DNA from: Ruegeria_C sp041537905
GTDB taxonomy: Bacteria; Pseudomonadota; Alphaproteobacteria; Rhodobacterales; Rhodobacteraceae
Assembly (NCBI RefSeq): GCF_041537905.1
Contig: NZ_JBGRUO010000003.1
Span: forward strand, 186,001 to 250,000
Direction: 5' to 3'
DNA: 64,000 nucleotides
Shown here: one piece after another, positions 42,897 to 52,505 of the stretch
Layout of the letters: every line of letters starts with the position of its first letter
Numbering within the stretch: position 1 is the first letter of the stretch
Made by a program: the position numbers and the translations under genes
Notes under the pieces: generated by a model
Told to the model about the DNA's origin: nothing
Seen by the model: only the letters and a program-made list of their open reading frames with translations
Database searches by the model: none

Positions 42897-44135
42897 ATGC
42901 CCACGCTCGTGATGAAATTCGGTGGCACTTCGGTGGCCAATCTCGACCGTATCCGCCGCGCGGCCAAACGCGTCGGCGTTGAAGTGGCCAAGGGCTATGA
43001 CGTGATCGTCATCGTCTCGGCCATGTCTGGTAAGACCAACGAGTTGGTCGGCTGGGTCGACGAAACCTCGCCGCTCTATGATGCCCGCGAATATGATGCG
43101 GTTGTGTCCTCGGGCGAGAACGTGACCGCTGGTCTGATGGCGCTGACCCTGCAGGAAATGGATGTGCCTGCGCGCAGCTGGCAGGGCTGGCAGGTGCCGC
43201 TGCTGACCACCTCCGCCCATAGCCAGGCCCGGATCGAGGATATCCCGACCGAGAACATCAACGCCAAGTTCGCCGAAGGCATGAAGGTGGCTGTGGTTGC
43301 TGGCTTTCAGGGGCTCAGCCCCGAGGGTCGTATCACCACGCTGGGCCGGGGCGGCTCGGACACCACCGCCGTCGCCTTTGCCGCCGCCTTCGATGCGGAA
43401 CGCTGCGACATCTATACGGATGTCGATGGCGTCTATACCACTGATCCGCGCATCTGCGAGAAGGCGCGCAAGCTGGACAAAATCTCGTTTGAGGAAATGC
43501 TGGAATTGGCCTCGCTCGGGGCCAAGGTGCTGCAGACCCGCTCGGTCGAGTTGGCCATGCGTTTTGGCGTGCGGCTGCGTGTGCTGTCCAGTTTCGAGGA
43601 ACAATCCGATAATGCGGGCACGCTGGTCTGTGCCGAGGAGGATATTATGGAATCCAATGTCGTGGCCGGTGTGGCCTATTCCCGCGACGAAGCAAAAATG
43701 ACGCTGGTGTCGGTCGCCGACCGCCCCGGTATCGCCGCCACCATCTTCACCGCGCTCAGCGAGGCGGGGGTGAATGTGGACATGATCGTGCAGAACATCT
43801 CGGATGAAGGGCGCACCGACATGACCTTCTCCTGCCCCACCGATCAGGTGGCGCGCTCGGAAAAGGCGTTGCAGGAAATCAAGGACGCCGGTGAGTTGAA
43901 CTATGCCGAGCTGGTTGCCGACGAGGATGTTGCCAAGGTTTCGGTTGTGGGCATCGGCATGCGATCACAATCAGGGGTTGCGGCCAAGATGTTCAAGATT
44001 CTTTCTGATGAAGGAATCAACATCCGCGTCATCACAACCTCCGAGATAAAGATTTCGGTTCTGATTGATCGGAAATACATGGAACTTGCTGTTCAGGCGC
44101 TGCATGATGCGTTTGACTTGGACAAGGCAGCCTGA
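42897..44135 (+). CDS. lysC: Aspartate kinase
   Basis: First enzyme of the lysine, threonine and methionine pathway. The 412-residue product starts MPTLVMKFGGTSVANLDRI, with the kinase signature KFGGTS and TLGRGGSDTTAVAFA. Two ACT domains fill about 265-405 (LVSVADRPGIAATIFTALS, VSVVGIGMRSQSGVAAKMF), so feedback inhibition by lysine or threonine is expected. It is divergent from the small secreted protein gene and followed by ptsP after 48 bases. Confidence 0.97.
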   Translation: MPTLVMKFGGTSVANLDRIRRAAKRVGVEVAKGYDVIVIVSAMSGKTNELVGWVDETSPLYDAREYDAVVSSGENVTAGLMALTLQEMDVPARSWQGWQVPLLTTSAHSQARIEDIPTENINAKFAEGMKVAVVAGFQGLSPEGRITTLGRGGSDTTAVAFAAAFDAERCDIYTDVDGVYTTDPRICEKARKLDKISFEEMLELASLGAKVLQTRSVELAMRFGVRLRVLSSFEEQSDNAGTLVCAEEDIMESNVVAGVAYSRDEAKMTLVSVADRPGIAATIFTALSEAGVNVDMIVQNISDEGRTDMTFSCPTDQVARSEKALQEIKDAGELNYAELVADEDVAKVSVVGIGMRSQSGVAAKMFKILSDEGINIRVITTSEIKISVLIDRKYMELAVQALHDAFDLDKAA

Positions 44136-44183
44136 GGCAGACACGCCCAAAGGCCGCCGGTCAAATCAGATTGAACGGGGCCT

Positions 44184-46427
44184 ATGGCGGATAGTACGGA
44201 AAGCGGATCCAGAAAACTCCTCGGGCGTCTGCGCGAGGCGATGGCCAGCGACTCTGCCGGTCAGGAACGTCTGGACAAGATCACCCATCTGATTGCCAGC
44301 AGCATGGGCACAGAGGTCTGTTCCATCTACTTGTTCCGGGATGAGGACACGCTGGAGCTTTGCGCAACCGAAGGCTTGAAAGCCGAGGCCGTGCACCAGA
44401 CCCGGATGCGGATGGGCGAGGGGCTGGTCGGCCGGGTTGCCCGCTATGGCAAGGTTGTGAACACGCCTGATGCGCCTGCGGCAAAGGGCTTCCGCTTTAT
44501 GCCGGAAACCGGCGAAGAGCGGTTTTCCTCTTTCCTTGGCATCCCGATCCAGCGGCTTGGTGAGAAGCTGGGCGTGCTGGTCGTTCAGTCCCGCGACACG
44601 CGTGAATACCTGGCCGACGAGGTCTATGCGCTGGAAGTGGTGGCCATGGTTCTGGCCGAGATGACCGAGCTAGGTGCCTTTGTTGGCGAAGGTGCGGCCC
44701 TGTCGCCCCTGCACCAGCAATCGGTGCTGCTGCGCGGTGGGACCGGCCAGGAAGGCACCGCCGAGGGCCATGTGTGGCTGCATGAACCGCGCGTCGTCAT
44801 CACCAACCCGATCGCTGATGACCCCCACGTTGAACGGACCCGCCTCAAGGATGCGGTCGAAGAACTGCGCGTCGGCGTCAACAAGATGCTTGAGATGTCC
44901 CAGAACGGTGACAAGGAGCAATTACAGGTTCTCGAAGCCTATCGGATGTTTGCCAATTCCAAAGGCTGGATGCGCCGGATGGAAGAGGATATCGCGCGGG
45001 GGTTGAGTGCCGAGGCTGCCGTCGAAAAGGAACAATCGCAGGCGCGTGCGCGGATGGAGCAGGTGTCCGACGCCTATCTGCGCGAACGGCTGGCGGATCT
45101 GGATGACCTCAGCAACCGGTTGCTGCGCATTCTGACCGGGCAGGGCAAAGAAACTGGCGTCGACTTGCCGCCCGATCCGATCCTGATCGCGCGCAATATC
45201 GGGCCGGGCGAGTTGCTGGAATATGGCCGGTCGCTGCGTGGGATCGTGCTGGAGGAAGGCTCGGTTGGCAGTCACGCAACTATCGTCGCGCGTGCGCTGG
45301 CCATTCCGCTGGTGGTTCATGCCAAACGGATCACGACCGAGGCGCTGAATGGCGATCACATCATGGTCGATGGCGATCAGGGCATCGTGCATCTGCGCCC
45401 GGATGACACCGTGGTGACCGCTTTTCGCGACAAGATCGCGATGCAGGCCGAAGCACAGGAACGCTATGCCTCGATCCGCGACAAGCCTGCGGTGACCGTT
45501 GATGGCAAGCAGATCAGTCTGGTGATGAATGCCGGGTTGATGGCGGACCTGCCCTCGTTGCCCAGTTCCGGGGCCGAAGGTGTTGGGCTATTCCGGACCG
45601 AGCTGCAGTTTCTGGTGCGCAACCAGATGCCCAAACGATCGGAACTGGTGGCGCTTTACAGCCGGGTGTTGGACGCGGCGCGCGGTAAGCGCGTGGTGTT
45701 CCGGACGCTCGATATCGGGTCTGACAAGGTTCTGCCTTACATGAAACCCACGGATGAACCGAACCCTGCCTTGGGCTGGCGCGCGATCCGGGTTGGTTTG
45801 GACAAACCGGGCATCATGCGGATGCAATTGCAGGCACTGATCCGGGCAGCGGATGGCCGCCCTCTGACCATCATGTTCCCCTTCGTGGCGCAAGCCGAGG
45901 AATACCGCGCCGCCCGCGCCGAGGTGGACAAAACCATCGCACGCGAGGAACGGCTGGGCCATGTGCTGCCCGAAACGCTGGAGGTGGGCGCAATGTTGGA
46001 AACCCCCTCTCTCGCCTTCGCGCCACAGAAATTCTTTGACGAAGTTGGCTTCCTGTCCATTGGCGGCAATGACCTAAAGCAGTTCTTCTTCGCCGCCGAC
46101 CGAGAGAACGAGCGCGTGCGCCGTCGCTATGATACACTGAACGCAAGCTTCCTCAGCCTGATCGAACGGATTGTGGAACGCTGCGCCATCTCGGGCACAT
46201 CGCTGAGCTTTTGCGGCGAGGATGCGGGCCGCCCGGTCGAGGCGGTGTGTCTGGCCGCCATGGGCATACGGACGCTGTCCATGCGCCCGGCGTCCATCGG
46301 ACCCGTCAAAAGTCTGCTGTTGCGGACAAACCTCGATGATCTGCGCAAGGTGATCCTGGATGCCCGCCACCGGGGCGAGCAAACCGTGCGACCGGCGGTA
46401 ATGGAGTGGTTCCGACAAAACCGGTGA
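44184..46427 (+). CDS. ptsP: PEP-protein phosphotransferase EI-Ntr
   Basis: Enzyme I of the nitrogen phosphotransferase chain. The 747-residue product has an N-terminal GAF domain (about 25-165) that in relatives senses glutamine and 2-oxoglutarate, then the PEP-utiliser domains. The phosphohistidine is His364 in SHATIVARAL. PEP-binding signatures follow (GVGLFRTELQFLVRNQ, SIGGNDLKQFFFAADREN, SFCGEDAGRP). No HPr or EIIA gene is nearby. It follows lysC on the same strand, as in many alphaproteobacteria. Confidence 0.96.
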   Translation: MADSTESGSRKLLGRLREAMASDSAGQERLDKITHLIASSMGTEVCSIYLFRDEDTLELCATEGLKAEAVHQTRMRMGEGLVGRVARYGKVVNTPDAPAAKGFRFMPETGEERFSSFLGIPIQRLGEKLGVLVVQSRDTREYLADEVYALEVVAMVLAEMTELGAFVGEGAALSPLHQQSVLLRGGTGQEGTAEGHVWLHEPRVVITNPIADDPHVERTRLKDAVEELRVGVNKMLEMSQNGDKEQLQVLEAYRMFANSKGWMRRMEEDIARGLSAEAAVEKEQSQARARMEQVSDAYLRERLADLDDLSNRLLRILTGQGKETGVDLPPDPILIARNIGPGELLEYGRSLRGIVLEEGSVGSHATIVARALAIPLVVHAKRITTEALNGDHIMVDGDQGIVHLRPDDTVVTAFRDKIAMQAEAQERYASIRDKPAVTVDGKQISLVMNAGLMADLPSLPSSGAEGVGLFRTELQFLVRNQMPKRSELVALYSRVLDAARGKRVVFRTLDIGSDKVLPYMKPTDEPNPALGWRAIRVGLDKPGIMRMQLQALIRAADGRPLTIMFPFVAQAEEYRAARAEVDKTIAREERLGHVLPETLEVGAMLETPSLAFAPQKFFDEVGFLSIGGNDLKQFFFAADRENERVRRRYDTLNASFLSLIERIVERCAISGTSLSFCGEDAGRPVEAVCLAAMGIRTLSMRPASIGPVKSLLLRTNLDDLRKVILDARHRGEQTVRPAVMEWFRQNR

Positions 46428-46509
46428 CCCCTGCGCGTGCACGGTTTTGAGCCCTCTGAATGAGTTCACTCTTGCAATTCGGGTGCGGATCGGCAATTAA
46501 GCCGGTAAA

Positions 46510-46523
46510 TGTTATCGCTAACA
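46510..46523. promoter_or_regulatory. LacI-family type operator upstream of zwf-edd-eda
   Basis: TGTTATCGCTAACA: inverted arms TGTTA/TAACA around TCGC, a form typical of LacI/GntR-type regulators with central CG. It begins 70 bases before the zwf ATG. The site is seen; the regulator (no lacI-like gene nearby) is inferred. Confidence 0.75.
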
Positions 46524-46579
46524 GTGGCCATTACGCGGGCGACAGCAACCCGCTTGCAGGCCAGAACTGGAGCCAAACC

Positions 46580-48031
46580 ATGGTGTCGCGTGTCATCCCC
46601 GTGGATCCCTTTGATCTCGTCCTGTTCGGTGCGACCGGCGATCTGGCGAAACGCAAGATCCTGCCGGGTCTGTTTCACCGGTTCGAGGTTGGCCAGATGC
46701 CGCCCGAGGCGCGCATCATCGGTTCTGCCCGGACCGAGATGGACGCAGAGGCGTTTCGTCAGGCCACCAAGGACGCCATCGAACAGTTCACGCCGGACAG
46801 CCCCACACGCGCCAAGACCTTGGCGGCGTTCCTCGAACGTCTGGATTATGTGACGGTTGATGTCTCTTCTGATCAGGGTTGGCAGGCTTTGGCGCAGACG
46901 CTCAGGCCGGATGTGGTGCGCGCCTTTTATCTTTCGGTCGGCCCGTCGCTTTTTGCCGACATCGCAAACCGCTTGCATGAATGTGGTCTGGCCACGCCGG
47001 ACAGCCGGATCGTCGTCGAAAAGCCCTTTGGCCGTGATCTGGCCTCGGCCCGCGCATTGAACGAAGGATTGCGGGCCTGTTTCGAAGAGCATCAGATTTA
47101 CCGAATCGACCATTATCTGGGCAAGGAAACGGTGCAGAACCTGATGGCGCTGCGCTTTGCCAACTCGCTTTTTGAACCACTCTGGAATGCCACCCATGTG
47201 GATCACGTGCAGATCACCGTGGCAGAAAGCATCGGCATCGACGGGCGCGGCGCTTATTATGATCAGTCCGGCGCGATGCGCGACATGGTGCAGAACCATC
47301 TTGTGCAGCTTTTGTGCCTGACCGCGATGGAGCCGCCCTCGAAATTCACGCCCAACGCGGTGCGTGACGAGAAGGTCAAGGTGATCGAGGCGCTGGAGCC
47401 TGTTGACCCCGCTGATATCGCGCGCGGCCAGTACCGGGCCGATGGGGGCGGGGATGGCTATCGCGACCATGTCGGCAACCCCTCCAGCAGCACCGAGAGC
47501 TTCATTGCGATGAAGGTCAGCGTTGCCAATTGGCGCTGGTCGGGCACGCCTTTCTATTTGCGTACCGGTAAGCGGCTGCGGGCGCGGGAATCCGAGATTG
47601 CGGTGGTGTTCCGCGACCCGCCGCACACGATCTTTCCCAATGTTGGCCGGTTGCGTGGCAATGTGCTGGTGATCCGCCTGCAGCCGGATGAAGGGATCAC
47701 CCTGCGCACGACGATCAAGGACCCCGGTCCGGGCGGTTTGCGCCTGTCCGAGGTGTCGCTGGACATGAGCTTTGCCGAGGCGCTGGGCGCGGATGTGCGC
47801 CAGCAGGACGCTTATGAGCGCCTGGTGATGGATGTGATCCGGGGCGATCAAACGCTCTTCATGCGCGGTGATGAGGTCGAGGCTGCCTGGGCCTGGGTTG
47901 ATCCCATCATCCGAAACTGGGAAGAAACCGGCGATCAGCCTGCGGCGTATGATCCTGGCAGTTCCGGCCCGGAAGAAGCGCTGATGCTGATGCATCGTGA
48001 CGATCGCCGCTGGCGCCATATAGGAGGGTGA
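46580..48031 (+). CDS. zwf: Glucose-6-phosphate 1-dehydrogenase
   Basis: Makes 6-phosphogluconolactone and NADPH. With ATG 46580 (GGAG upstream) the product has 483 residues. The NADP motif is GATGDLAKRKILPGLFHR and the substrate signature RIDHYLGKETVQN holds the catalytic His and Lys. An upstream in-frame start at 46460 would place the LacI-type palindrome inside the gene and is rejected. It is one base before edd. Confidence 0.98.
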   Translation: MVSRVIPVDPFDLVLFGATGDLAKRKILPGLFHRFEVGQMPPEARIIGSARTEMDAEAFRQATKDAIEQFTPDSPTRAKTLAAFLERLDYVTVDVSSDQGWQALAQTLRPDVVRAFYLSVGPSLFADIANRLHECGLATPDSRIVVEKPFGRDLASARALNEGLRACFEEHQIYRIDHYLGKETVQNLMALRFANSLFEPLWNATHVDHVQITVAESIGIDGRGAYYDQSGAMRDMVQNHLVQLLCLTAMEPPSKFTPNAVRDEKVKVIEALEPVDPADIARGQYRADGGGDGYRDHVGNPSSSTESFIAMKVSVANWRWSGTPFYLRTGKRLRARESEIAVVFRDPPHTIFPNVGRLRGNVLVIRLQPDEGITLRTTIKDPGPGGLRLSEVSLDMSFAEALGADVRQQDAYERLVMDVIRGDQTLFMRGDEVEAAWAWVDPIIRNWEETGDQPAAYDPGSSGPEEALMLMHRDDRRWRHIGG

Positions 48032-48032
48032 C

Positions 48033-49844
48033 ATGGACGTGCACCGCACCATTCAGGATGTGACCCGACGCATCATCGAGCGCAGCGCCCCTTCTCGCGA
48101 CCGCTATCTGGACCGGATGGATCAGGCCGCCAGCAAAGGCCCGGCGCGCGCCCATCTGAGTTGCAGCGGGCAGGCGCATGCCTATGCCGGGGCAGGATCG
48201 GATCAGCAGGCGCTGGCGACCGGTTCGGCAGGCAACCTGGGGATCGTCACGACCTATAACGACATGCTCTCTGCGCATCAGCCGTTTGAACGCTTCCCCG
48301 ACCTGATCCGGGCGGCTGCCCGCGACGCAGGCGGCACGGCGCAGGTCGCGGGCGGTGTTCCGGCCATGTGCGACGGGGTCACGCAGGGCGAGGCGGGGAT
48401 GGAGCTGTCGCTGTTTTCGCGCGATGCGATTGCGATGGCGACCGGCGTGGCGCTCAGCCACAACACGTTTGACGCGGCGGTGTTTCTGGGGGTTTGTGAC
48501 AAAATCGTTCCCGGATTGGTCATTGCGGCGCAGAGCTTTGGCCATCTTCCGGCGGTCTTCCTGCCCGCCGGTCCCATGACCAGCGGCTTACCCAACGATG
48601 AGAAGGCCAAGGTGCGTCAGCAATTTGCCACCGGCGAGGTCGGGCGCGACGCGCTGATGGCCGCCGAAATGGCCGCGTATCACGGACCGGGCACCTGCAC
48701 CTTCTATGGCACCGCCAATACCAACCAGATGCTGATGGAGTTCATGGGGTTGCACCTGCCGGGCGCGAGCTTTGTGAACCCGAACACGCCCTTGCGCGAC
48801 GCGCTGACCGAAGAGGGTGCAAAACGCGCCCTGTCGCTGAGCGCGCTGGGCAACAACTATACGCCAGCCTCCAAGGTGCTGGACGAAAAGGCCTATGTGA
48901 ACGGCATCGTGGGTTTGATGGCCACGGGGGGCTCCACCAACCTGCTCATTCACCTGCTGGCCATGGCGCGCGCGGGCGGCATCCACCTGGATTGGCAGGA
49001 CTTCTCCGAGATTTCCGAAGTCGTGCCGCTGGTGGCGCGGGTCTATCCTAACGGGCTGGCCGATGTGAATCATTTCCATGCGGCAGGCGGGTTGGGCTAC
49101 ACCATTCATACCTTGATGGACGAAGGCCTGCTGCATCCCGACACCACCACCGTGGCGGGGCAGGGGCTGGCCGAATATACGCGTGAGCCCAAGCTGATCG
49201 ACGGCGGACTGGTCTGGCAGGACGGCGCGGGCGCGTCGCTGAACGACAAGATTCTGCGCCCGGCAGCGGACCCGTTTCAGAACACCGGCGGTCTGTCGCG
49301 GCTGAGCGGATCGCTCGGCACCGGGGTCATGAAAGTTTCGGCAGTTGCGCCCGAACACCGGGTCGTTGAGGCGCCTGCGCGTATCTTCAACGATCAGGAA
49401 GAGGTGAAAGCAGCGTTCAAGGCCGGAGAGTTCACTGGCGACGTGGTCGTTGTCGTTCGCTTCCAGGGACCAAGGGCCAATGGCATGCCGGAGCTGCATT
49501 CGCTGACCCCGATGTTGTCGATCCTGCAAGGCCGCGGGCACAAGGTGGCGCTGGTCACCGATGGTCGGATGTCGGGCGCGTCAGGCAAGGTACCCGCCGC
49601 AATCCATGTCTGCCCCGAGGCGCTGGATGGCGGCCCGATTGCCCGGCTACAGGACGGCGATCTGGTTCGGGTCGATGCGGTGTCGGGCGATCTTGAGATT
49701 CTGACCGAAGGGGTGCTGGATCGTGATCCGGTACAGGCCGACCTGACCGGCAATGAGTTTGGCACCGGGCGCGAGATGTTCGCCCTGTTCCGCCGCAATG
49801 TAAGCCGGGCTGATGCCGGCGCTACCGTATTTGGAGATTTCTGA
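48033..49844 (+). CDS. edd: Phosphogluconate dehydratase
   Basis: First enzyme special to the Entner-Doudoroff pathway, [4Fe-4S] type of the IlvD/Edd family. It has 603 residues. Visible motifs are VPAMCDGVTQGEAGMELSLF, FLGVCDKIVPG, ATGGSTNLLIHL and the C-terminal LVTDGRMSGASGKVPAA. The gene overlaps eda by TGATG. Confidence 0.98.
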   Translation: MDVHRTIQDVTRRIIERSAPSRDRYLDRMDQAASKGPARAHLSCSGQAHAYAGAGSDQQALATGSAGNLGIVTTYNDMLSAHQPFERFPDLIRAAARDAGGTAQVAGGVPAMCDGVTQGEAGMELSLFSRDAIAMATGVALSHNTFDAAVFLGVCDKIVPGLVIAAQSFGHLPAVFLPAGPMTSGLPNDEKAKVRQQFATGEVGRDALMAAEMAAYHGPGTCTFYGTANTNQMLMEFMGLHLPGASFVNPNTPLRDALTEEGAKRALSLSALGNNYTPASKVLDEKAYVNGIVGLMATGGSTNLLIHLLAMARAGGIHLDWQDFSEISEVVPLVARVYPNGLADVNHFHAAGGLGYTIHTLMDEGLLHPDTTTVAGQGLAEYTREPKLIDGGLVWQDGAGASLNDKILRPAADPFQNTGGLSRLSGSLGTGVMKVSAVAPEHRVVEAPARIFNDQEEVKAAFKAGEFTGDVVVVVRFQGPRANGMPELHSLTPMLSILQGRGHKVALVTDGRMSGASGKVPAAIHVCPEALDGGPIARLQDGDLVRVDAVSGDLEILTEGVLDRDPVQADLTGNEFGTGREMFALFRRNVSRADAGATVFGDF

Positions 49845-50476
49845 TGGTATCGAAATCCACCCGCGCTCGTGAGATCTGCGCGCTTGCGCCCATCGTTCCG
49901 GTGTTGGTCGTCGATGACCTGGCCCATGCCGTTCCGCTGGCACAGGCCCTAGTGGCGGGAGGCCTTCCCGCGCTTGAGGTGACCTTGCGCACACCGGTGG
50001 CGCTCGACGTGATCCATGCCATGTCGCAGGTTGCAGGCGGCGTTGTCGGCGCGGGCACGCTGGTCACGCCCGAGGATGTGCGGGCGGCCAAGGCGGCGGG
50101 CGCGCAGTTCGGAGTGTCCCCCGGTGCGACCGATGCTTTGATCGCGGCCTGCGAGGCCGAAGGCCTGCCGCTGCTGCCAGGGGCCGCCACTGCCAGCGAG
50201 GCGATGCGCCTGCTGGAGGCGGGCTATGACATGCTCAAATTCTTCCCGGCCGAGGCGTCGGGCGGGGCGCCTGCGCTGAAAGCCATCGGCGCGCCGCTGC
50301 CGCAAATCTCGTTCTGTCCTACTGGCGGCGTCTCACCCGCCAACGCTGACAGCTATCTGTCGCTGTCCAATGTGGTCTGCGCCGGGGGCAGCTGGGTCGC
50401 CCCGAAAGACAAGGTTCAGGCCGGTGACTGGGCCGGGATCGAGGCGCTCGCCCGCGACGCCGCTGCGTTGGGCTGA
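49844..50476 (+). CDS. eda: KDPG/KHG aldolase
   Basis: Splits 2-keto-3-deoxy-6-phosphogluconate to pyruvate and glyceraldehyde 3-phosphate. The 210-residue class I aldolase has Glu45 and Arg49 in ALEVTLRT and the Schiff-base Lys132 in MLKFFPAEA. Last gene of the operon; a stem-loop spans its stop codon and that of the convergent exporter gene. Confidence 0.97.
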   Translation: MVSKSTRAREICALAPIVPVLVVDDLAHAVPLAQALVAGGLPALEVTLRTPVALDVIHAMSQVAGGVVGAGTLVTPEDVRAAKAAGAQFGVSPGATDALIAACEAEGLPLLPGAATASEAMRLLEAGYDMLKFFPAEASGGAPALKAIGAPLPQISFCPTGGVSPANADSYLSLSNVVCAGGSWVAPKDKVQAGDWAGIEALARDAAALG

Positions 50477-50490
50477 GACAACCTCAGCCC
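50470..50490. repeat. Stem-loop shared by the eda and ABC exporter ends
   Basis: GGGCTGAG (50470-50477) and CTCAGCCC (50483-50490), 8-bp perfect stem, five-base loop. It covers both stop codons of the convergent genes; no T-run on either strand, so the mode of termination is unclear. Confidence 0.65.
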
Positions 50491-52340
50491 GCCAGCTTGT
50501 TCACCATGCGCCGGAACCAGGTCTCCTTGGGCGCGTCGAGATGCGGGGCTTTTGGGGTCAGCGCGTCAACGCCTGCCTGATCCACGACCGTCAACCCGTC
50601 CTGGAACTGCAGCCGGTAGAGATCGGCATAGATGCCGCCCCGCGCCAGCATCTCGTCGTGGGTGCCATGATCCACGACGCGGCCGCGATCCATCACCACA
50701 ATCTTGTCGGCGTTGCGAATGGTTGAGAGCCTGTGTGCGATCACAATGGTTGTGCGCCCGCCCGACAGACGGTCCAACGCCGCCTGCACCACTTTCTCCG
50801 ATTGCGCATCCAACGCACTGGTCGCCTCGTCCAGAAGCAGGATCGGCGTGTCACGCAACAGCGCGCGCGCAATGACAACCCGCTGGCGCTGGCCCCCGGA
50901 CAAGGCTGAGCCGCGCGGGCCGACCTGCGTGTCCAGACCATTGGCCAGCTTTGGGATGAAATCCGCGACATGCGCGGCCTCCAGCACTTTCTGCAGGGTC
51001 TCATCTGACACGTCGGTCCGGCCCAGCAGGATGTTCTCGCGCACGGATTCGTCAAACAGCAGCGCATCCTGCGTCACCACCGCAAAAAGCCCGCGCAGAT
51101 CGGGAAAGCTCAACTCGTTGACCGGCACACCGCCGACGGTCACCGAGCCCTGCGCAGGATCAACAAGCCGGGTCAGTACATTGAAAACGGTGGATTTTCC
51201 GGCCCCTGATGCACCCACCAGCGCTGTGGTTTTGCCTGACTCGGCGACCAGCGACAACTCGCGCAACACCTGCGCATCACCATAGCTGAGAGAGACGTTT
51301 TTGAGTTCCACCCCCGGGCGACCTTTCGGAGCAGGCTTCGGATTGGCAGGCGGTAGCAGCTTGACCGGCGCATCCATCAGTTCCTTCACACGCTCCAGCG
51401 CGGCTGCGGCGGCCTGCCATTTGCCACTCATCGCCGCGATGCGCCGAGCCGGATCAAAAGCCAGGCCAATCGCCGTGAAAAAGCTCATGAACTGACCAAC
51501 GGTCTTGTCCCCGTTGATGATCTCGGCCCCGCCATAAAGCAGCACGCCCATAAAGCCGACACCCGCCATGACGTCGATCAGGGCAGTGATCGAGGCCGTG
51601 CCAATTGTCGACTTGATGCCTGCGCGGACAAACTTTTCGTTGCCCTGGGCAAATCGGCTGACCTGATACTCTTCCAAGCTGTTCAGCTTGACCGGTGTGA
51701 TCCCGTGAAAGGTTTCGTCCAGTCGCACCGCAAGCGACGCGCCAAGGTCGCGGACCTTTGAGGCCTGTTTCCTGACATAGCGCTGCGCTGCCCCGATAGG
51801 CAGGAACATCAGCGGAATGCCCACCAGCATGATCAAGGTCCAGATCACATCCACATTCATTGCAACACCCAGCAACACCACAAGTGAGATCACGTTCTTG
51901 CCCATGCCGGTGATGATCATCTGCCAGACCGCATTGACCGATCCAACATCGGTCTGAACGCGCTGGATCAGGTATCCGGGGGGATGGACCTGATGGAAGG
52001 ACGTATCCTGCCGCACCATCTGCGCCAGCATGTCGATGCGCAGATTTGCGGCCATCTTCTGTGATACGCGGGCTAGCAGAATCTTCTGGGCGACACCGGC
52101 CAGACCGCGTGTTGTGAAGATCAGGAAAAACACAACACTGACCCAGACCAGCGCGTCTTCGTTGCCCTGAACGAAGACGTTGTCGAACATGGGCTGCATC
52201 ATGTAGCTGAGCGCGCCAACCATACTGCCCTCGAGAATCATAAAAAACGAGGCAACCAACAATACCCAGCGATACCGCCGCAGATAGTCTGTCCAGACCC
52301 ACGCGATGAGTTCGCGGGCGGTGTAGGTTGGTTTGCTCAT
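50484..52340 (-). CDS. ABC transporter, fused membrane and ATPase domains (MsbA-like)
   Basis: The 618-residue half-transporter has an N-terminal six-helix domain (about 20-320) and an ATPase domain with Walker A GASGAGKST, signature LSGGQRQRV, Walker B ILLLDEATSALD and the H-loop AHRLST. The fused domain order is that of lipid A or drug exporters; the substrate is unproven. ATG 52340 is chosen over 52463 because it starts a normal cytoplasmic leader and has AAGG upstream. It is divergent from the aminotransferase gene by about 165 bases. Confidence 0.95.
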   Translation of the reverse strand: MSKPTYTARELIAWVWTDYLRRYRWVLLVASFFMILEGSMVGALSYMMQPMFDNVFVQGNEDALVWVSVVFFLIFTTRGLAGVAQKILLARVSQKMAANLRIDMLAQMVRQDTSFHQVHPPGYLIQRVQTDVGSVNAVWQMIITGMGKNVISLVVLLGVAMNVDVIWTLIMLVGIPLMFLPIGAAQRYVRKQASKVRDLGASLAVRLDETFHGITPVKLNSLEEYQVSRFAQGNEKFVRAGIKSTIGTASITALIDVMAGVGFMGVLLYGGAEIINGDKTVGQFMSFFTAIGLAFDPARRIAAMSGKWQAAAAALERVKELMDAPVKLLPPANPKPAPKGRPGVELKNVSLSYGDAQVLRELSLVAESGKTTALVGASGAGKSTVFNVLTRLVDPAQGSVTVGGVPVNELSFPDLRGLFAVVTQDALLFDESVRENILLGRTDVSDETLQKVLEAAHVADFIPKLANGLDTQVGPRGSALSGGQRQRVVIARALLRDTPILLLDEATSALDAQSEKVVQAALDRLSGGRTTIVIAHRLSTIRNADKIVVMDRGRVVDHGTHDEMLARGGIYADLYRLQFQDGLTVVDQAGVDALTPKAPHLDAPKETWFRRMVNKLAG

Positions 52341-52505
52341 AAAAGGGCCTTGTGAGGGAGAGGGTAGGAGAATGACGTATGATTGGTCATGACGGGCCCA
52401 TTTAAGCAGGTGGGGGGCACGTTGCAAGCTGTTGGGGTCGCTGCTAGGGCATTGACGCAGCATCTCGGCTCCCTAGTGTGTACAAAAAACATCAGAGGTT
52501 TCAGC

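Noticed and set aside
46466..48052. A 528-codon minus-strand frame opposite zwf
   Set aside because: Mirror of the zwf coding frame; zwf has all family motifs on the plus strand.
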